Assembly: GCA_907163375.1 (NCBI GenBank)
Contig: CAJQUW010012673.1
Span: forward strand, 1-64,000
Direction: 5' to 3'
DNA from: Prostheceraeus crozeri
Lineage: Eukaryota; Platyhelminthes; Polycladida; Euryleptidae
Length of the DNA: 64,000 nucleotides
Each line of letters begins with the position of its first letter. Position 1 is the stretch's first letter. This document shows, piece by piece, positions 45,601-53,425 of this stretch. A program made the position numbers and the translations under genes. The notes below the pieces were generated by a model. It was not told where the DNA came from, did not search any database, and saw nothing but the letters and a program-made list of their open reading frames with translations.

Positions 45601-47176
45601 TATTGTTAATAAAAAATCCATTTTATCGTTTTTACGCATTGAGTTCGCACATTGTTTACGCACAGTTCATTTTGTACGAACTCCCGGAAAAAAATATAAT
45701 TTTTTGTCGAGAAGTTAAGTTTATTGCAAAACGTAAACCTTGACGGGCCTTCGGCGTCCTGCGCCTTCTGAGATGAGGTCGATAGTATAGCGGTGTTAGC
45801 AGCCACTGTGTGAAGGTTTATAAAGAATCATGAGTGATATTAAAAAGTGAGTTGCTAGTCCAATGTGAGGTGACAGAAATGCGCATTCAGACCGTATAAA
45901 AGTAATTCGTGCTTCCTATTGATTGTAGGCTTAAGCTGTGTAATTGCTTTTGCTTCACTGAATGTTGTGTCTCGACTGCTCGTCAGTTTATCAATGAAAT
46001 CGACCCGGAAATTCCCGATGCCGCCTCTACTATTATGCTTACGCGCCAAATGATCATAAAAAGAGGTGGTAGAGGAGTGGGCTTCCTTGTGTTCAAGATT
46101 ACTGGTAATAAATTTGCGGACCTTCTTACCAATATGAAACTCCCCGCAAATATCGTAGGTGTATTTATACACTATGCACCTATCATTACAATTAAATCTA
46201 TCTATGCTCCTGCAAACTTCCCCGTCGCATTTACAGTTGGTAGAAATATTGCTTTTACTAAAGCGTGTACTTGTTTTTTTTGCCGAATTCAGTGATTAAT
46301 TTGATCGGTAAATCGTACTTCCTAATGGTTTTATATATCTCACTATTACACCTGCCACTGATAAAAGGTAATTTCAAAACCGACATATTCCTAGTATCAT
46401 AATTATTTTCTTTAGTCTTTGGTTTGAATTTGGTTTTCTTTCTACCATCTCTTTTACTGTATCCATTCTCCAATAGAATGTTTAGAACACTTATTTTATC
46501 TTATTTGTATTTTGTGCCCACATGCAAGTAGTAGAGTATACCATTTTTTCAAATGATTTAACACTATGTCAACGTCGCGAAGAATTCGGTCGAGATACTG
46601 TGTAAAAGATTGAGTGAAAAAATCCAGAAACAATATTTTGTAACTCACTCAGATGTTGCTGTCAAATGAACGAAACGATATTTTTCTCTATTAAACGTCT
46701 TTCCTTCTGTACAAATACATGAAGCCGATGATTTATCAGATAAGTTCCACTAATTCACTCAGGAACTAGTGACGCCTAATTGATTCTTTTACATAATACC
46801 TAATTGATTCGCTTTTTCTTCGGCACATTGGATGAAACTCTGGTGGATGAACCGAAACAACTGATGGATAAGTTACTTCAGCTCAAAACAGAAGCCAGGA
46901 ACATGACGGCTAATACAACTAAGACTGGGAAAGTGGAGGAAGTTTTACATATGCCTAATATAAAGAGTGAGGAGGGAATTATGAATATTTATGCCCTTTA
47001 TAGAGTTGTCAATTGTCATAATATTACCATGTTGTGTAAGTCGTATACTCGTACAAATCAATTAAAATAAGAAAACAACAGATTTATAGCCTATTCTGTT
47101 CTATATAACCGATTCCCTCGTTAGCAGATCAGAGACTTACCCATTTATTCACCAACTGACATCTTTCGTCGAAAAT
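23962..47176 (-). CDS. FBXO16: FBXO16-like F-box protein gene (5' coding exon not found)
   Basis: F-box proteins bind SKP1 through the F-box and bring substrates to SCF ubiquitin ligases. Exons, in order of transcription, are 47141-47176, 44175-44381, 42366-42554, a candidate 32539-32562, 25880-26037, 24528-24630, 24247-24454 and 23962-24011. All junctions are GT-AG and all phases agree. The product reads FDERCQLVNKW, FDKWTDEQRKKMLEGLL, the F-box LPRVICLYIFSFLDPRSLC, VCWYWKYLAEADEIWM, and later LPWRGPDPRPIDTWRHNYL; each resembles human FBXO16 in the same order, from remembered family sequence. The C-terminal basic, Pro-rich part is less conserved. The exon with the start codon (expected to encode a TWTPL-like motif) was not located to the right of 47176. 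The largest intron is about 16.3 kb and full of elements. Confidence 0.88.
24247..24454 (-). CDS. FBXO16: FBXO16-like exon, Pro/Ser-rich region
   Basis: 208 bp between ATTACAG and GTAAGT, 69 codons plus one base (KLQTDVIDPNNYPGGSARRH... ending ERDLP). It is low-complexity and probably disordered. Confidence 0.85.
24528..24630 (-). CDS. FBXO16: FBXO16-like exon, basic region
   Basis: 103 bp between TTTACAG and GTGAGA; one base completes the previous codon, then 34 codons (RSLTSTRQSAKARPLSGKKA...). Only one of three frames is open and it matches the neighbours' phase. Confidence 0.85.
24640..25870 (-). other. FBXO16-like intron, nothing else recognised
   Basis: About 1.25 kb of AT-rich intron without repeats or conserved frames that I could identify. 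Confidence 0.5.
25880..26037 (-). CDS. FBXO16: FBXO16-like exon with conserved LPWRG...IDTWRHNYL block
   Basis: 158 bp between TGTCTAG and GTAAGG, starting in phase 0 and leaving two bases for the next exon. It encodes STIKLTEEAAEKHASARRSR and LPWRGPDPRPIDTWRHNYLQ, resembling LPPWRSSDKHPTDIIRFNYLD of human FBXO16. Confidence 0.88.
26038..32538 (-). other. Part of the largest FBXO16-like intron, mostly featureless
   Basis: About 6.5 kb of AT-rich sequence. Exceptions are a weak 21-bp micro-exon candidate (26464-26484), a possible hAT remnant (about 30421-30540), and a doubled 27-bp CACCGATTAGG(T/C)CTACC(T/C) motif near 31347-31400. Confidence 0.45.
30421..30540 (-). pseudogene. Possible hAT transposase C-terminal remnant
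   Basis: The minus-strand frame includes SVSSASLERPFSQATMM, which resembles the SSASxERxFS block of the hAT dimerisation domain. The flanking sequence does not match and no element ends were found. Confidence 0.3.
32539..32562 (-). CDS. FBXO16: Candidate 24-bp FBXO16-like micro-exon
   Basis: A pyrimidine-rich tract and CTTCACAG precede GAGGCAGTAGATATGGAAGA (first 20 bases of the exon), followed by GTAAGTATC, a near-perfect donor. It encodes EAVDMEEI in phase 0/0, which fits between exons 42366 and 26037 without changing frame. Inclusion is inferred; the neighbouring exons also join in frame without it. Confidence 0.45.
33209..33378. repeat. Three tandem copies of a 56-58-bp unit
   Basis: Units start ATAAATGACATACTGGTC at 33209, 33265 and 33321 and share GACCACCAGCACTGATTCCT or near variants. 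The copies are adjacent with no unique spacers, so this is not a CRISPR-like array. Confidence 0.8.
34036..34908. mobile_element. hAT element, internally deleted, perfect 8-bp duplication
   Basis: The ends read CAGTGGCGGCTCTATGG and, inverted, CAGTGGCGGCTTTAGCG. The identical 8-mer GTATAAAA lies on both sides (34028-34035 and 34909-34916). At 873 bp it keeps only the end of a hAT transposase, so it is non-autonomous. Confidence 0.93.
34074..34388 (-). pseudogene. hAT transposase C-terminal dimerisation domain fragment
   Basis: The frame reads RFRDHKDFEFLSLLD, then DISRLQNELKFIY, a DLLKFIF segment, and LPEVVKLLKLCLTIPISSAS, matching the hATC region of ZMYM-type hAT transposases up to the SSAS motif. 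The usual ERxFS continuation is lost at the element's edge. The RNase-H catalytic core is absent. Confidence 0.85.
35585..35765 (-). mobile_element. tRNA-derived SINE, second family
   Basis: On the minus strand the head reads TAGCTCAGTTGG (A box) and, about 50 bases on, GGGTTCGAGTCTG (B box), preceded by GGTGG and followed by CCACC. The anticodon arm is disturbed and a non-tRNA body follows (to about 35585), so a SINE is more likely than a tRNA gene. The 3' limit is uncertain. Confidence 0.65.
36620..36695. repeat. (AT)n microsatellite, about 38 units
   Basis: An uninterrupted AT dinucleotide tract abuts the 3' end of the left PLE copy. A shorter AT tract (42281-42297) abuts the 3' end of the right copy. 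Confidence 0.98.
36763..36810 (-). ncRNA. Hammerhead-like fold at PLE 3' end, divergent core
   Basis: In sense orientation GTGC pairs with GCAC (stem I), GGAGG pairs with CCTCC (stem II), and GAAA follows stem II. The core TTGAGAA departs from CTGANGA at two places, so catalysis is doubtful although the architecture matches. The right copy (about 42138-42176) has the same stem II but a shorter sequence after GAAA. Confidence 0.4.
36845..39034 (-). CDS. PLE ORF2: reverse transcriptase with GIY-YIG endonuclease
   Basis: This protein copies its RNA at a nicked target: the RT makes cDNA and the GIY-YIG domain cuts DNA. Counting residues from a TTG at 39034, RT blocks include RTPLMYGLPKIHK (about 188-200), motif A FVTFDITALYTNI (about 279-291), motif B GTAMGTKMAP (about 345-354) and YLDD (391-394). 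A Cys-rich linker CGNKRCKCC is at about 599-607 and the GIY-YIG domain at about 635-729 (VVYILRC, IYVGQTG). The N-terminal LLSRGCKFTPIPN motif is typical of PLE RTs. There is no ATG in frame before residue 73 and a stop lies four codons ahead of the TTG, so the initiation mode is unclear. Length (729 codons) is normal for the family. Confidence 0.92.
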   Translation of the reverse strand: MDDSSKRLLSRGCKFTPIPNINCEQIKNDVSEFCRKLRLIDYFGESTSDNSLKFNYEKSNFTPPRGENLELDNMINLMRNTVDKNSTRINHNHKHNLSLLEKKSLYNLRMNENIYITRADKGGAFVVLDLTFYRDRIMTEHLQNEEVYNAIQNYNPLTTLNKIKTLCKKYTMNLTSKEIKHLSKFHPRTPLMYGLPKIHKHLDIFRDISPDNYGCVKLLPPSDLKFRPIISSINSPTSHLSELIDEVLKPLVYSIPSYCRDTFDFLEKLPTHMNKDEIFVTFDITALYTNISHELGLDAVRFWLCQRGDSIPERFQNEFILDAIDMILTNNYFNFNEHSFIQKSGTAMGTKMAPTFATLTMGYLEDRLYNSLNISLPNIPMDHIKQSWIRYLDDVFIIWNHNFGDIELFYNVINNLHANINFTMEKSSDSIHFLDVQIYKNMNKIETDIFHKETDSLSYVPYNSNHPRHIIRNVPFNLAYRIHRIVTEKSVRDKRLNELKDNLLRLNYPKKLISGAFDKALTYSPKAKNNEQNKLLPFISTYNPNNPNTYREVISRCSGSLGLIFSLRDYKVFPSFRQPKSLIRILRNEHSEVRGIEKCGNKRCKCCPHLITGKEIMINNNIFRIKANMNCFSNNVVYILRCKGCNEIYVGQTGDLFKTRLTLHRYHINKPSIAPLPMSKHIARCCKDIELKFEATPIFQLPSHSNKEDRELKENHFILKFESKLNNCS
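39070..40071 (-). CDS. PLE ORF1: coiled-coil protein with Arg/Asn-rich tail
   Basis: 333 aa, starting MDVASTNDLMENSVLNVLNN. Residues about 10-80 show heptad-like Leu/Ile/Val spacing, consistent with a coiled coil. The C-terminal part (about 240-310) is rich in Arg, Asn, Tyr and Gly (for example RFNNRYERNRNTYNRG), a composition common in RNA-binding tails. It precedes ORF2 by 35 bp and shares its strand, so one transcript probably carries both. A role in binding element RNA is inferred by analogy with other retroelement ORF1 proteins; I recognise no named domain. It is absent from the right copy, which is truncated within ORF2. Confidence 0.8.
   Translation of the reverse strand: MDVASTNDLMENSVLNVLNNLMSKMDNITTILHQVNNFLINSQAKELKAVVQNAISEIKDELKQDLSAFKKDIKLTVKPTILKDFDWNKKLSWRKFLYYESYRFNSIASIYEDALNEEIPKIPRKYFSNPSSQDNEFDDELRRKLSISEVQHEIQRLRMNAILKMDYVKKIDDEIIHLCRNTFDEMEAQMQIDKWKFTTDNEEENSHRIWNEKAAFFASSKQSISIDNKVKPSNARNDVNMNFTSRRARNGNQTNRFNNHFRYQNSNRFNNRYERNRNTYNRGANPTYRNRTYWRNWNNRDCDSDPMTEKFDRSNDSYLSRSVNWNNDFSFLG
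40152..42280 (+). mobile_element. Penelope-like element, right copy, 5'-truncated, inverted to the left copy
   Basis: From 40167 to about 42243 the sequence is the near-identical inverted copy of 36696-38778. The copy starts inside ORF2 (at the NSTRINHN stretch). At the junction a 13-bp stem TATGGTTTATCCG / CGGATAAACCATA (40153-40165 and 40174-40186) shows a short snap-back. The 3' end runs about 35 bp further than in the left copy and ends in TTTTTT followed by an AT tract. Confidence 0.92.
40240..42102 (+). CDS. PLE ORF2, truncated second copy
   Basis: From its first Met the 620 aa match residues 110-729 of the left copy with about three differences (VIYIS for VVYIL, and FEAAPIF for FEATPIF). 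RT motifs and GIY-YIG domain are all present; the N-terminal region and ORF1 are missing because of 5' truncation. The frame is open, but the part ahead of this Met has no natural start, so it is unlikely to make a complete enzyme. Confidence 0.9.
   Translation: MNENIYITRADKGGAFVVLDLTFYRDRIMTEHLQNEEVYNAIQNYNPLTTLNKIKTLCKKYTMNLTSKEIKHLSKFHPRTPLMYGLPKIHKHLDIFRDISPDNYGCVKLLPPSDLKFRPIISSINSPTSHLSELIDEVLKPLVYSIPSYCRDTFDFLEKLPTHMNKDEIFVTFDITALYTNISHELGLDAVRFWLCQRGDSIPERFQNEFILDAIDMILTNNYFNFNEHSFIQKSGTAMGTKMAPTFATLTMGYLEDRLYNSLNISLPNIPMDHIKQSWIRYLDDVFIIWNHNFGDIELFYNVINNLHANINFTMEKSSDSIHFLDVQIYKNMNKIETDIFHKETDSLSYVPYNSNHPRHIIRNVPFNLAYRIHRIVTEKSVRDKRLNELKDNLLRLNYPKKLISGAFDKALTYSPKAKNNEQNKLLPFISTYNPNNPNTYREVISRCSGSLGLIFSLRDYKVFPSFRQPKSLIRILRNEHSEVRGIEKCGNKRCKCCPHLITGKEIMINNNIFRIKANMNCFSNNVIYISRCKGCNEIYVGQTGDLFKTRLTLHRYHINKPSIAPLPMSKHIARCCKDIELKFEAAPIFQLPSHSNKEDRELKENHFILKFESKLNNCS
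42366..42554 (-). CDS. FBXO16: FBXO16-like exon, end of F-box and following helix region
   Basis: 189 bp, phase 0 at both ends, TTATAG acceptor and GTAAGT donor. It encodes VCWYWKYLAEADEIWMPKAA, then LWKRFYLSKIRELQVQRPNM. Its donor lies only about 80 bp from the end of the PLE inverted pair. Confidence 0.93.
42555..44174 (-). other. FBXO16-like intron, nothing else recognised
   Basis: AT-rich intron between the two F-box exons. The junction of these exons splits the F-box after RSAQ. Confidence 0.5.
44175..44381 (-). CDS. FBXO16: FBXO16-like exon carrying most of the F-box
   Basis: 207 bp, phase 0 at both ends, between TTTTCAG and GTAAAC. It encodes FDKWTDEQRKKMLEGLL, then the F-box start LPRVICLYIFSFLDPRSLC ending RSAQ. 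Confidence 0.93.
44689..45591. mobile_element. Inverted-duplicate Penelope-like insertion with 11-bp duplication
   Basis: CACATCAATCT occurs at both edges (44689-44699 and 45581-45591), a probable target duplication. Inside, 44742-45155 and 45186-45579 are inverted copies of the same PLE 3' end, meeting at a central AGACTAAAA...TTTTAGTCT turn. The whole therefore looks like one insertion event of two copies joined at their truncated 5' sides. The arms differ at several positions and carry small indels. Confidence 0.85.
44812..45132 (-). pseudogene. PLE GIY-YIG endonuclease domain fragment (left arm)
   Basis: The frame reads CVVYNFECRVDPDTQYLGQ (GIY-YIG core), RRLHQRIKEHTRIRGNS, a C-x2-C within TTCPNCSND, and then FETRIVEALLINDKNPRLNQ, the C-terminal block with the acidic residue and NP.LN motif. 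The RT is missing. The right arm carries the same domain on the plus strand (about 45220-45520) in a less intact form. The sequence is close to the fragment at 19.9-20.3 kb in layout. Confidence 0.85.
45855..46473 (-). mobile_element. Penelope-like element fragment, third family
   Basis: On the minus strand 46473-46258 reads LKLPFISGRCNSEIYKTIRK, the linker after the RT. 46172-45855 reads YKYTYDICGEFHIGKK (GIY-YIG core), SFYDHLARKHN, VDFIDKLTSSRDTTFSEAKA, and LKPTINRKHELL, the C-terminal endonuclease block. The sequences differ clearly from the neighbouring PLE copies, so this is another family. It is a degraded partial copy in an FBXO16-like intron. Confidence 0.8.
46804..47070 (+). CDS. Unrecognised 88-codon frame
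   Basis: The frame reads FFFGTLDETLVDEPKQLMDK, then LLQLKTEARNMTANTTKTGK. Its first 55 residues have protein-like composition (charged, amphipathic), unlike most AT-rich frames here, and no ATG opens the best part. It lies antisense inside an FBXO16-like intron. It could be a decayed exon or element fragment; no family is recognised. Confidence 0.2.
   Translation: MIRFFFGTLDETLVDEPKQLMDKLLQLKTEARNMTANTTKTGKVEEVLHMPNIKSEEGIMNIYALYRVVNCHNITMLCKSYTRTNQLK
47141..47176 (-). CDS. FBXO16: FBXO16-like exon, 36-bp micro-exon
   Basis: TTTTCAG acceptor, 12 codons (IFDERCQLVNKW), GTAAGT donor, phase 0 at both ends. It joins directly to FDKWTDEQ and corresponds to VFEERRALLGKW ahead of FDKWTD in human FBXO16. 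Confidence 0.85.
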
Positions 47177-49724
47177 CTGAAAACATAAATTGACTAATTT
47201 CGAATGTGTGTAGACATGTCTTGCAGAGGACAGCTTTATTTCAAAAAACGTATGAAACTACTCTATCCTTGCTCTCAAGTTTCCGTCCTGCATGTCCTGT
47301 GCCTCGATGGTTGAAAGAAGGGGAAGCAGGTAGGTCATTCAGTTTTGGCATTAATAGATAAATACGAGGACATTCCAGTAGGTAGATCTAATAAGCTAGT
47401 CTTGCCTGCTCTAACGCAATAAGATGGACAATATGAAATTCACAATTTGATCAATTCACTTGAGGACAGAGGAGTCGTGCATAGGAACCTGAGTTTCGAG
47501 ATTGCAACTAAAGTGTGCGTGGTTCATGGGCTTCGAACTAGGTCGACTTTTTGACCTAATCTGAGTCCGATATACAACTGCAGATTCAAAAGAAGAATTG
47601 AAAATTGCTCATATATTTCATAAAAGCAAACTCGTAACCTGGTATCTTGCGAGGGCTACAGGGATAGATTGTTTTACGCATCAGTATACCATCTGATCTT
47701 CTGACGGTACCAAGACTTTTTAATGAGACCCCTTGTAAGTTAAATAAGCATTTACGATTTTAGAGCGTTCATATGTACATGTAGATTTTTGCACTTAACT
47801 CCTAAAACTATAGAGCCAATGACCCGATTGAATGATTGACTTAATTTTTGAGGTAGGCCTCCAGATGTTTCAGTTAGGGTAAAGGGAACATTTTACTTCG
47901 ACCGCAAATCAAATTTCAAATAGAAAAATTGAGTCAGCCTGCCGATTTCCGATCATCGCTTGAATAACAATAAAGTTCGTCCATATTTAGTGATGGACTA
48001 ATTTTGGCACGCTGACTATTTTTGTTTTGCGATTTGAAGAGATTGGCTGAGATAGCTCATAGAAACGAAATGCTCCTCTTACTACATCATGCATCGAATG
48101 GAGTGCTTGTCGTCATGCACACATATAACTGCGAATCACAGTCAGAACTTCGTTAAACCAGACGTTTACGTCCACAAAATCAACATCGAAAATATTTGGC
48201 GTAATGGCAAGCGGAAATTCAAGTCAAATCTAGGTGTTCACTCATGTTAGTCGGTCATTTGGAGGAGTTCACGTGAAGAGAACGATGCAGTAAGACTATT
48301 GATGATACATTCTACAACCTTCTTTTAGCTGCATGGCATGTGTTCTAAATATGGAATTTTGGATGAGCTCATCTTCTAACTGTCGGGACCGCAGGGACCA
48401 CACTCATCATTGCACACATTTAGCCTTTTTCGGCCAACTAACTCTCATTTAACAAACGACGACTTCATCCGCTTTCAGTGAGAATTCATCACAAGCTCTT
48501 CACGGCAACGTTGTGTCGAACAGTAAGAGGCCACAAATCAAAAGAAAGCAGTTGGAATATTTTTTTGGCCAACCGAAGCGAGTCTATTCAAACTTTTCTC
48601 AAACCACAATTTCGAATTGAATCGAATGTCAAAAAAGGACAGCCGATTCATGAATCGAATCGCGTCGACAAGTTGTCTTGATCAGAGCGCCCTCGTCGCC
48701 TCGTCGTCAGCAAAAGAAATATACTAAGCCTATGTCTGCATTGAGATTTTGATAATCAGCAAAAGGGAAGCACCCCTCCATTGATCCCTACGTCTACGTC
48801 CCTGATGTTGCACACATGTTGGACTTCCTTTCATGTTGATTCAAATGCTTCACTGCCTTTCTTTGAAAAAAACTATTTCACTGAACTCTCCATAATGTAT
48901 GTCCTTCAATCCTAAGAGGTCATATGTTCATAGTTCCAATGTCAACACAAATAAAGGTTCATTTACTTTCATGGCATTTTAGTTATCTGGATAAGACAAA
49001 ACTGTGCTTAAATGCAAGTGTGAGCGTGAGCAGTTCCAACATTAGGCTATACGGTAGCTAAGATTTCATGCATGTATTTATCAAGAAAAGGAACATTCAT
49101 TAAAATTTAGAAGTATATATAGTTCTGTAAGTTAATATCGAACACGTAAGTACAAGAGAACATGCAATGATGAGAAAAATAGAAACATATGCACCATGCC
49201 AGTCTGAGAAAACATCAAATCTATTGCGGCATTCGTCAAATGCCGATGAGCTGCCGAAAGTGACTATTCAGCGCTGAAAATTTCCGCCAGTGATGGATGC
49301 AAGCTCGTTGGTGTAATCAATGATGAAATGTCACTAAAATGAAAATATTAACATTCAAAACGGATCTCATTCAATGATACATGTGCACATTCATTTTGAA
49401 ACAGAAATCAATATTCAGATGATGTAAATGTCCTATCCCGTTGACTTTGAAAATCATTTGAGACGCGCATTCATGGGTATACCGGTACTGTATTTCCATT
49501 TCCAATTACCGGCAGCTTGTCTAGAACAATCTACATCGACACGATTGATAAAGCTTTTCGACAATTCTGAGTCACCTTATTATTTGTGTCTTCATTGCTT
49601 AACGGAGTCCAAGAACTTTTCACAGTCTTTTTCACAGTAGACATGTCACAAACAATATAACAAATAGGCAGAAAATATCAACAATATTTAAAAAATCTGT
49701 AAATAGGATGCATCAAGAATCACA
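47177..49724. other. Upstream region of FBXO16-like gene, no exon recognised
   Basis: The missing first coding exon and promoter of the FBXO16-like gene should lie here or further right. I searched for a reverse-strand TWTPL-type exon and did not find one. The other frames are short and unremarkable. Confidence 0.35.
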
Positions 49725-49940
49725 ATGGCTAAACACAATTTGACCACCATTCATTTTGAGCACTTAGAAACACAGTTATACAATCGCAACCTAATCGGTC
49801 TTTACAGGTGCATGCTGATGCGAAGTGCCTGTCATGCGGCCACTAGTGCAGAAGCTAAAGCAACTGCCACTGACATTGTCCAAACCATGGAAATCAATTT
49901 TTTTAGCATGTTGAGGCTAGTGGGACTTGATCAGACATGA
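49725..49940 (+). CDS. Unrecognised 71-codon frame
   Basis: Starts MAKHNLTTIHFEHLETQLYN and ends FFSMLRLVGLDQT. The balanced composition and helix-like LYRCMLMRSACHAATSAEAK segment look more protein-like than the background. A TTTACAG at about 49800-49807 could be a splice acceptor. No family is recognised and it may be a gene or element fragment. Confidence 0.25.
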   Translation: MAKHNLTTIHFEHLETQLYNRNLIGLYRCMLMRSACHAATSAEAKATATDIVQTMEINFFSMLRLVGLDQT

Positions 49941-51388
49941 ACTGTTTGATGATGAAAATTTCAACTGCTTTGACGCTCTGTGTCATTGTCACTAGACCTC
50001 AATAAGATTCATATGTCCCCAAAAAATGTCAATTTCTATTAACAGTCATAGTTTTGTCACCACGTGGACATGAAGACGCATTGTACCTAATGTAATTACT
50101 CTGGCTCTAGTTCCTTTTTGGCATCGAATTTTCGGACTTCAAGGCATGCACTTCAATCCTTTGTTCCTAGCGTGACCCTTCATCATTAGAGAAACTGAGC
50201 TATTGGAACTTGACTTGCATTATAATTCTTGAGCAGCTCATGGAGACAAATGATAGTACTTCCGCATTTACTATAAGTTTGATGTAGATGTTAGCGGCAT
50301 TCCCTACTTTTCACTTGATTCCATGACTGACGAGTCGACTGGCGAATCGCTATGGCCATAGAGATACTCACTCTATGCTGATTTGTTCTCCTGGTTTTTT
50401 GCCTGTTCGATATCGTGGTATACAAGCATCATCATCTTGCAATGGTCTTTTTTTCATTCACAGTCAAGTATCAGTTGAAATTCTTTACCTTGTCTACATT
50501 CTTAGTGTGACTGACTTCGATATTCAGGCTTGGGTCTGACACAAGAAAGGTTCACAGTCTTCTACGCAATGTTTGATTTATTTTTGGGTACAGCTGGTTG
50601 CTCATGTAGCATTTTCCCGGTTGTTTTACTTCTATATTTTCAAAAATAGTAGCATTATCACAATAAGTGTCTAAAAATATATTTGATGTCCAATAATTCC
50701 CGAATTTTGGACAGTGATTCTATTATCTTCTTGAATGAATTGATGAATATAATCTTGAAGAAGCTGTGTATACATAGAAGTAATTTATCCGGTGGAATTT
50801 TATTCGATAATAATCTTTATTCATAGTTCGCTCTTTCACGTCGATGTCCATCAGTTAGCAAATACCATGTAGCAGGTAGTTAGCTGTTGACAACTTCTTA
50901 AAACCACAATCTGCTGTTGTATTTTAGCTAAAAGTTCTGATTTTCTATACATTGTATGTCTGATGCAAATTTCTGAGGCAGTCACTGGTGTCAAATTGTG
51001 TTATTGATCAACTGATTAGATAAGTTGCTCTCTTGTTGCACTTACACTGCTGAATATTTGTATTCCACTAATGAGTATTAAGTCACAGAATATGTATGCC
51101 TCGCATGTAAACCAAAATTGCTTCCGTTTCTCTATTAATGGTGCATGAAGACAGCTTCATCAATTGTTGCATGATGAAATCTTTCAATTTGCCTCTAGTT
51201 CTCATGATTAGTAATTGCATAAGAAACTGACTTTTAAACCGCACGTTGGTTTTATTTGATTTCTCAATTCAGGTTCGACCGATGTAGCACACCAGTGTGT
51301 GTAGATCTAAGCATACTCCATTCAATTTCCCATTCTAAAGGTTCAGACTGCTAGACTAAGCTGCTGAGATGAAATATTCAAGTGCCTA
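49941..51388. other. Non-coding stretch, nothing recognised
   Basis: AT-rich sequence with no supported gene or paired repeat. Confidence 0.4.
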
Positions 51389-51962
51389 ATGAAACACAGA
51401 CCTGCCAACTGTCCCGGAAAAGTCCTTGATTTTGGAGCTGTCCCGGATGTCCCGGAAAAGTTAAAATGCTGTCCCGGATTTTGAATTTATTAACCTAAGA
51501 TGAATTCTAGATCGTTTAAGAACGCATATTTCAAAAATTTGCGCTGCGCGCGCAATCCTAAGATAAGGAAACATGCATGATGATGAAGTTTGCAGATTTC
51601 TTAGTGGCATTGTCTTTTCACGCTGATGTCTTTTATTAATCATTTTGCAGCCCGGATGTATTTCCTTCTATCGAGTTTAAAAAGGTTTTTAAATTCATTG
51701 CACGGCATCCTAGATAAAAGCGTCCGTAGCCTTGATCTTAGAGTTTGGTTTCTCGAACCTATGGGTAGGAATCTGAATTTAACCAACGACAGATTTAACT
51801 GTTAGGATTTCAAGAGTTGCTCTATATCGAAATGTTTATTCATTCGATCATTTGCATCATAATCGACAAAATTCGCCAAGTCTTGTAGACCTCTAGTTAA
51901 CATTTTTATGGTCCACAGTTGCCTTGCTGTTATGAAATAGACGTATTTATCATTTATACAAG

Positions 51963-52914
51963 CATGGGATTTTTCCGCTATTCCGGCTTTTTCGGCTTTT
52001 TGAAATCATTTTGATAATTTCGTTTGATAAGCAAAATATGCTAGTCTCTGTGGAAATTTTCGGTTGGCTTCACAAAATCGGCGAAAAGAACAAGAACATC
52101 GTCGTCGCTTCTGGATGAAAAGAAGTCCTACTCTGAACTTGCATTCATTAGATGTAGTGTCAAAAGCTGCGTCAAAGAAAATGTCTTCTAAAATACTGAA
52201 GCGTGCCTTGAAGAAACACACTTCTTCCCTTGCTAAGCGTGCTAAGATTTCTAACTAGACCCACTTTTTCATATACATTTGTACCTACGTACCTACTATG
52301 AATTTCCATTTTTACTGCTCATCTATGTACATGTAGGTTCTTACTTGAATTCGATTATTTTTTTGTTTTTGGGGGGAGGGGGTCCGTGGCCCTGGGGTGT
52401 AGTGATGTTGGATGCGGTGGTACGCGAATAAGAGGGGGGTGGGAGGGTGCGGGGGTTATGGGTGGGGTCTGCTTTCGATTGTTGTTGTTTACTCGTTTCT
52501 TTATATTTATTTCTTTTGTTTGCTTATTGGTGTGCTTGTTCATATTACACTTCATTTTATTTGTTTTGTTTTATTTTTATTTTTTTTTAAAGGTGCTTTT
52601 TCTTATTTCTTTTCTTTTTTCCTTCATTCTGAATTTTTTTTATTTTCTTATACTTACATTTAACATATTCTAAATTGTGTAAATACCCATGTATTTTAAT
52701 TATTATATTAAGTCATATAAATAGTTAAAAAGTAAAGACCTGTGTTAAATATTAAGCCTTTTAATTAGACGATTTCTAGGCTTTCTGGGGAATTATAACC
52801 TCAAAATTTTTTGCCGCTTCGCGGCAATTATAGGCTCGCTAAACGCTCGCCATGCGCCGCTGATTCAGCTACTCTTTAAAAATCCGGCTTTTTATAATTG
52901 GTTCAATCCCATGT
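51963..52914. mobile_element. Possible nested TIR element
   Basis: Short inverted ends CATGGGATT with nearby CCGG(C/A)TTTTT words face each other at 51965 and 52912. No target duplication was found. The interior has a G/T-rich tract (52360-52670). Confidence 0.3.
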
Positions 52915-53002
52915 CTGTTAATAAATGATATTTTTCTACTTTTGATTCCAAATCATAAATGGAGTTGAAAAGCTGATGAAATGGGGTTGCTACTCGACCA
53001 TT

Positions 53003-53425
53003 TTGGTAATACCCTAATACCCCGCATATAGGACGCACTTTTTTCTTTCAGAAGTTGACCTAGAAGCCCAGGTTGCGTCTTATCCATTGACACCTTTATT
53101 ATAAAAAAATAATGCATTTATCAAAAATCAAAAATTTCCTATAAACATTTCATACTTGCAATATTTGTCAATATTTATCGATATATCAATATTTTTGACT
53201 GACAGGATGAGGGAGTCATGAATCAGCACACACTGCGATCGTAGCAATTGAATGGAGATGACTTAACTTAATGACACCGTTTCTATAAAAAATAATGGAA
53301 ATTAAGGATTAAAATTAGGATGCGTCCTATACGCAGGCACACAGTCTTTCCATCGCTTTTGGGTCAAATATTCACTGCGTCCTATACATGGTATCGTACT
53401 GTACGCGGGTAGTTACGGTAATAAA
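53003..53425. mobile_element. Nested MITE with TATAGGACGCA subterminal motifs
   Basis: The left end GGTAATACCCTAATACCCCG and the right end, inverted, ATTACCGTAACTACCCGCG are related, and both arms carry TATAGGACGCA. Further GCGTCCTATA words lie inside. No coding sequence is present. Confidence 0.5.

Noticed and set aside
52355-52673. Hydrophobic and Phe-rich frames
   Set aside because: Low-complexity G/T-rich tract inside a transposon; no membrane-protein family pattern.
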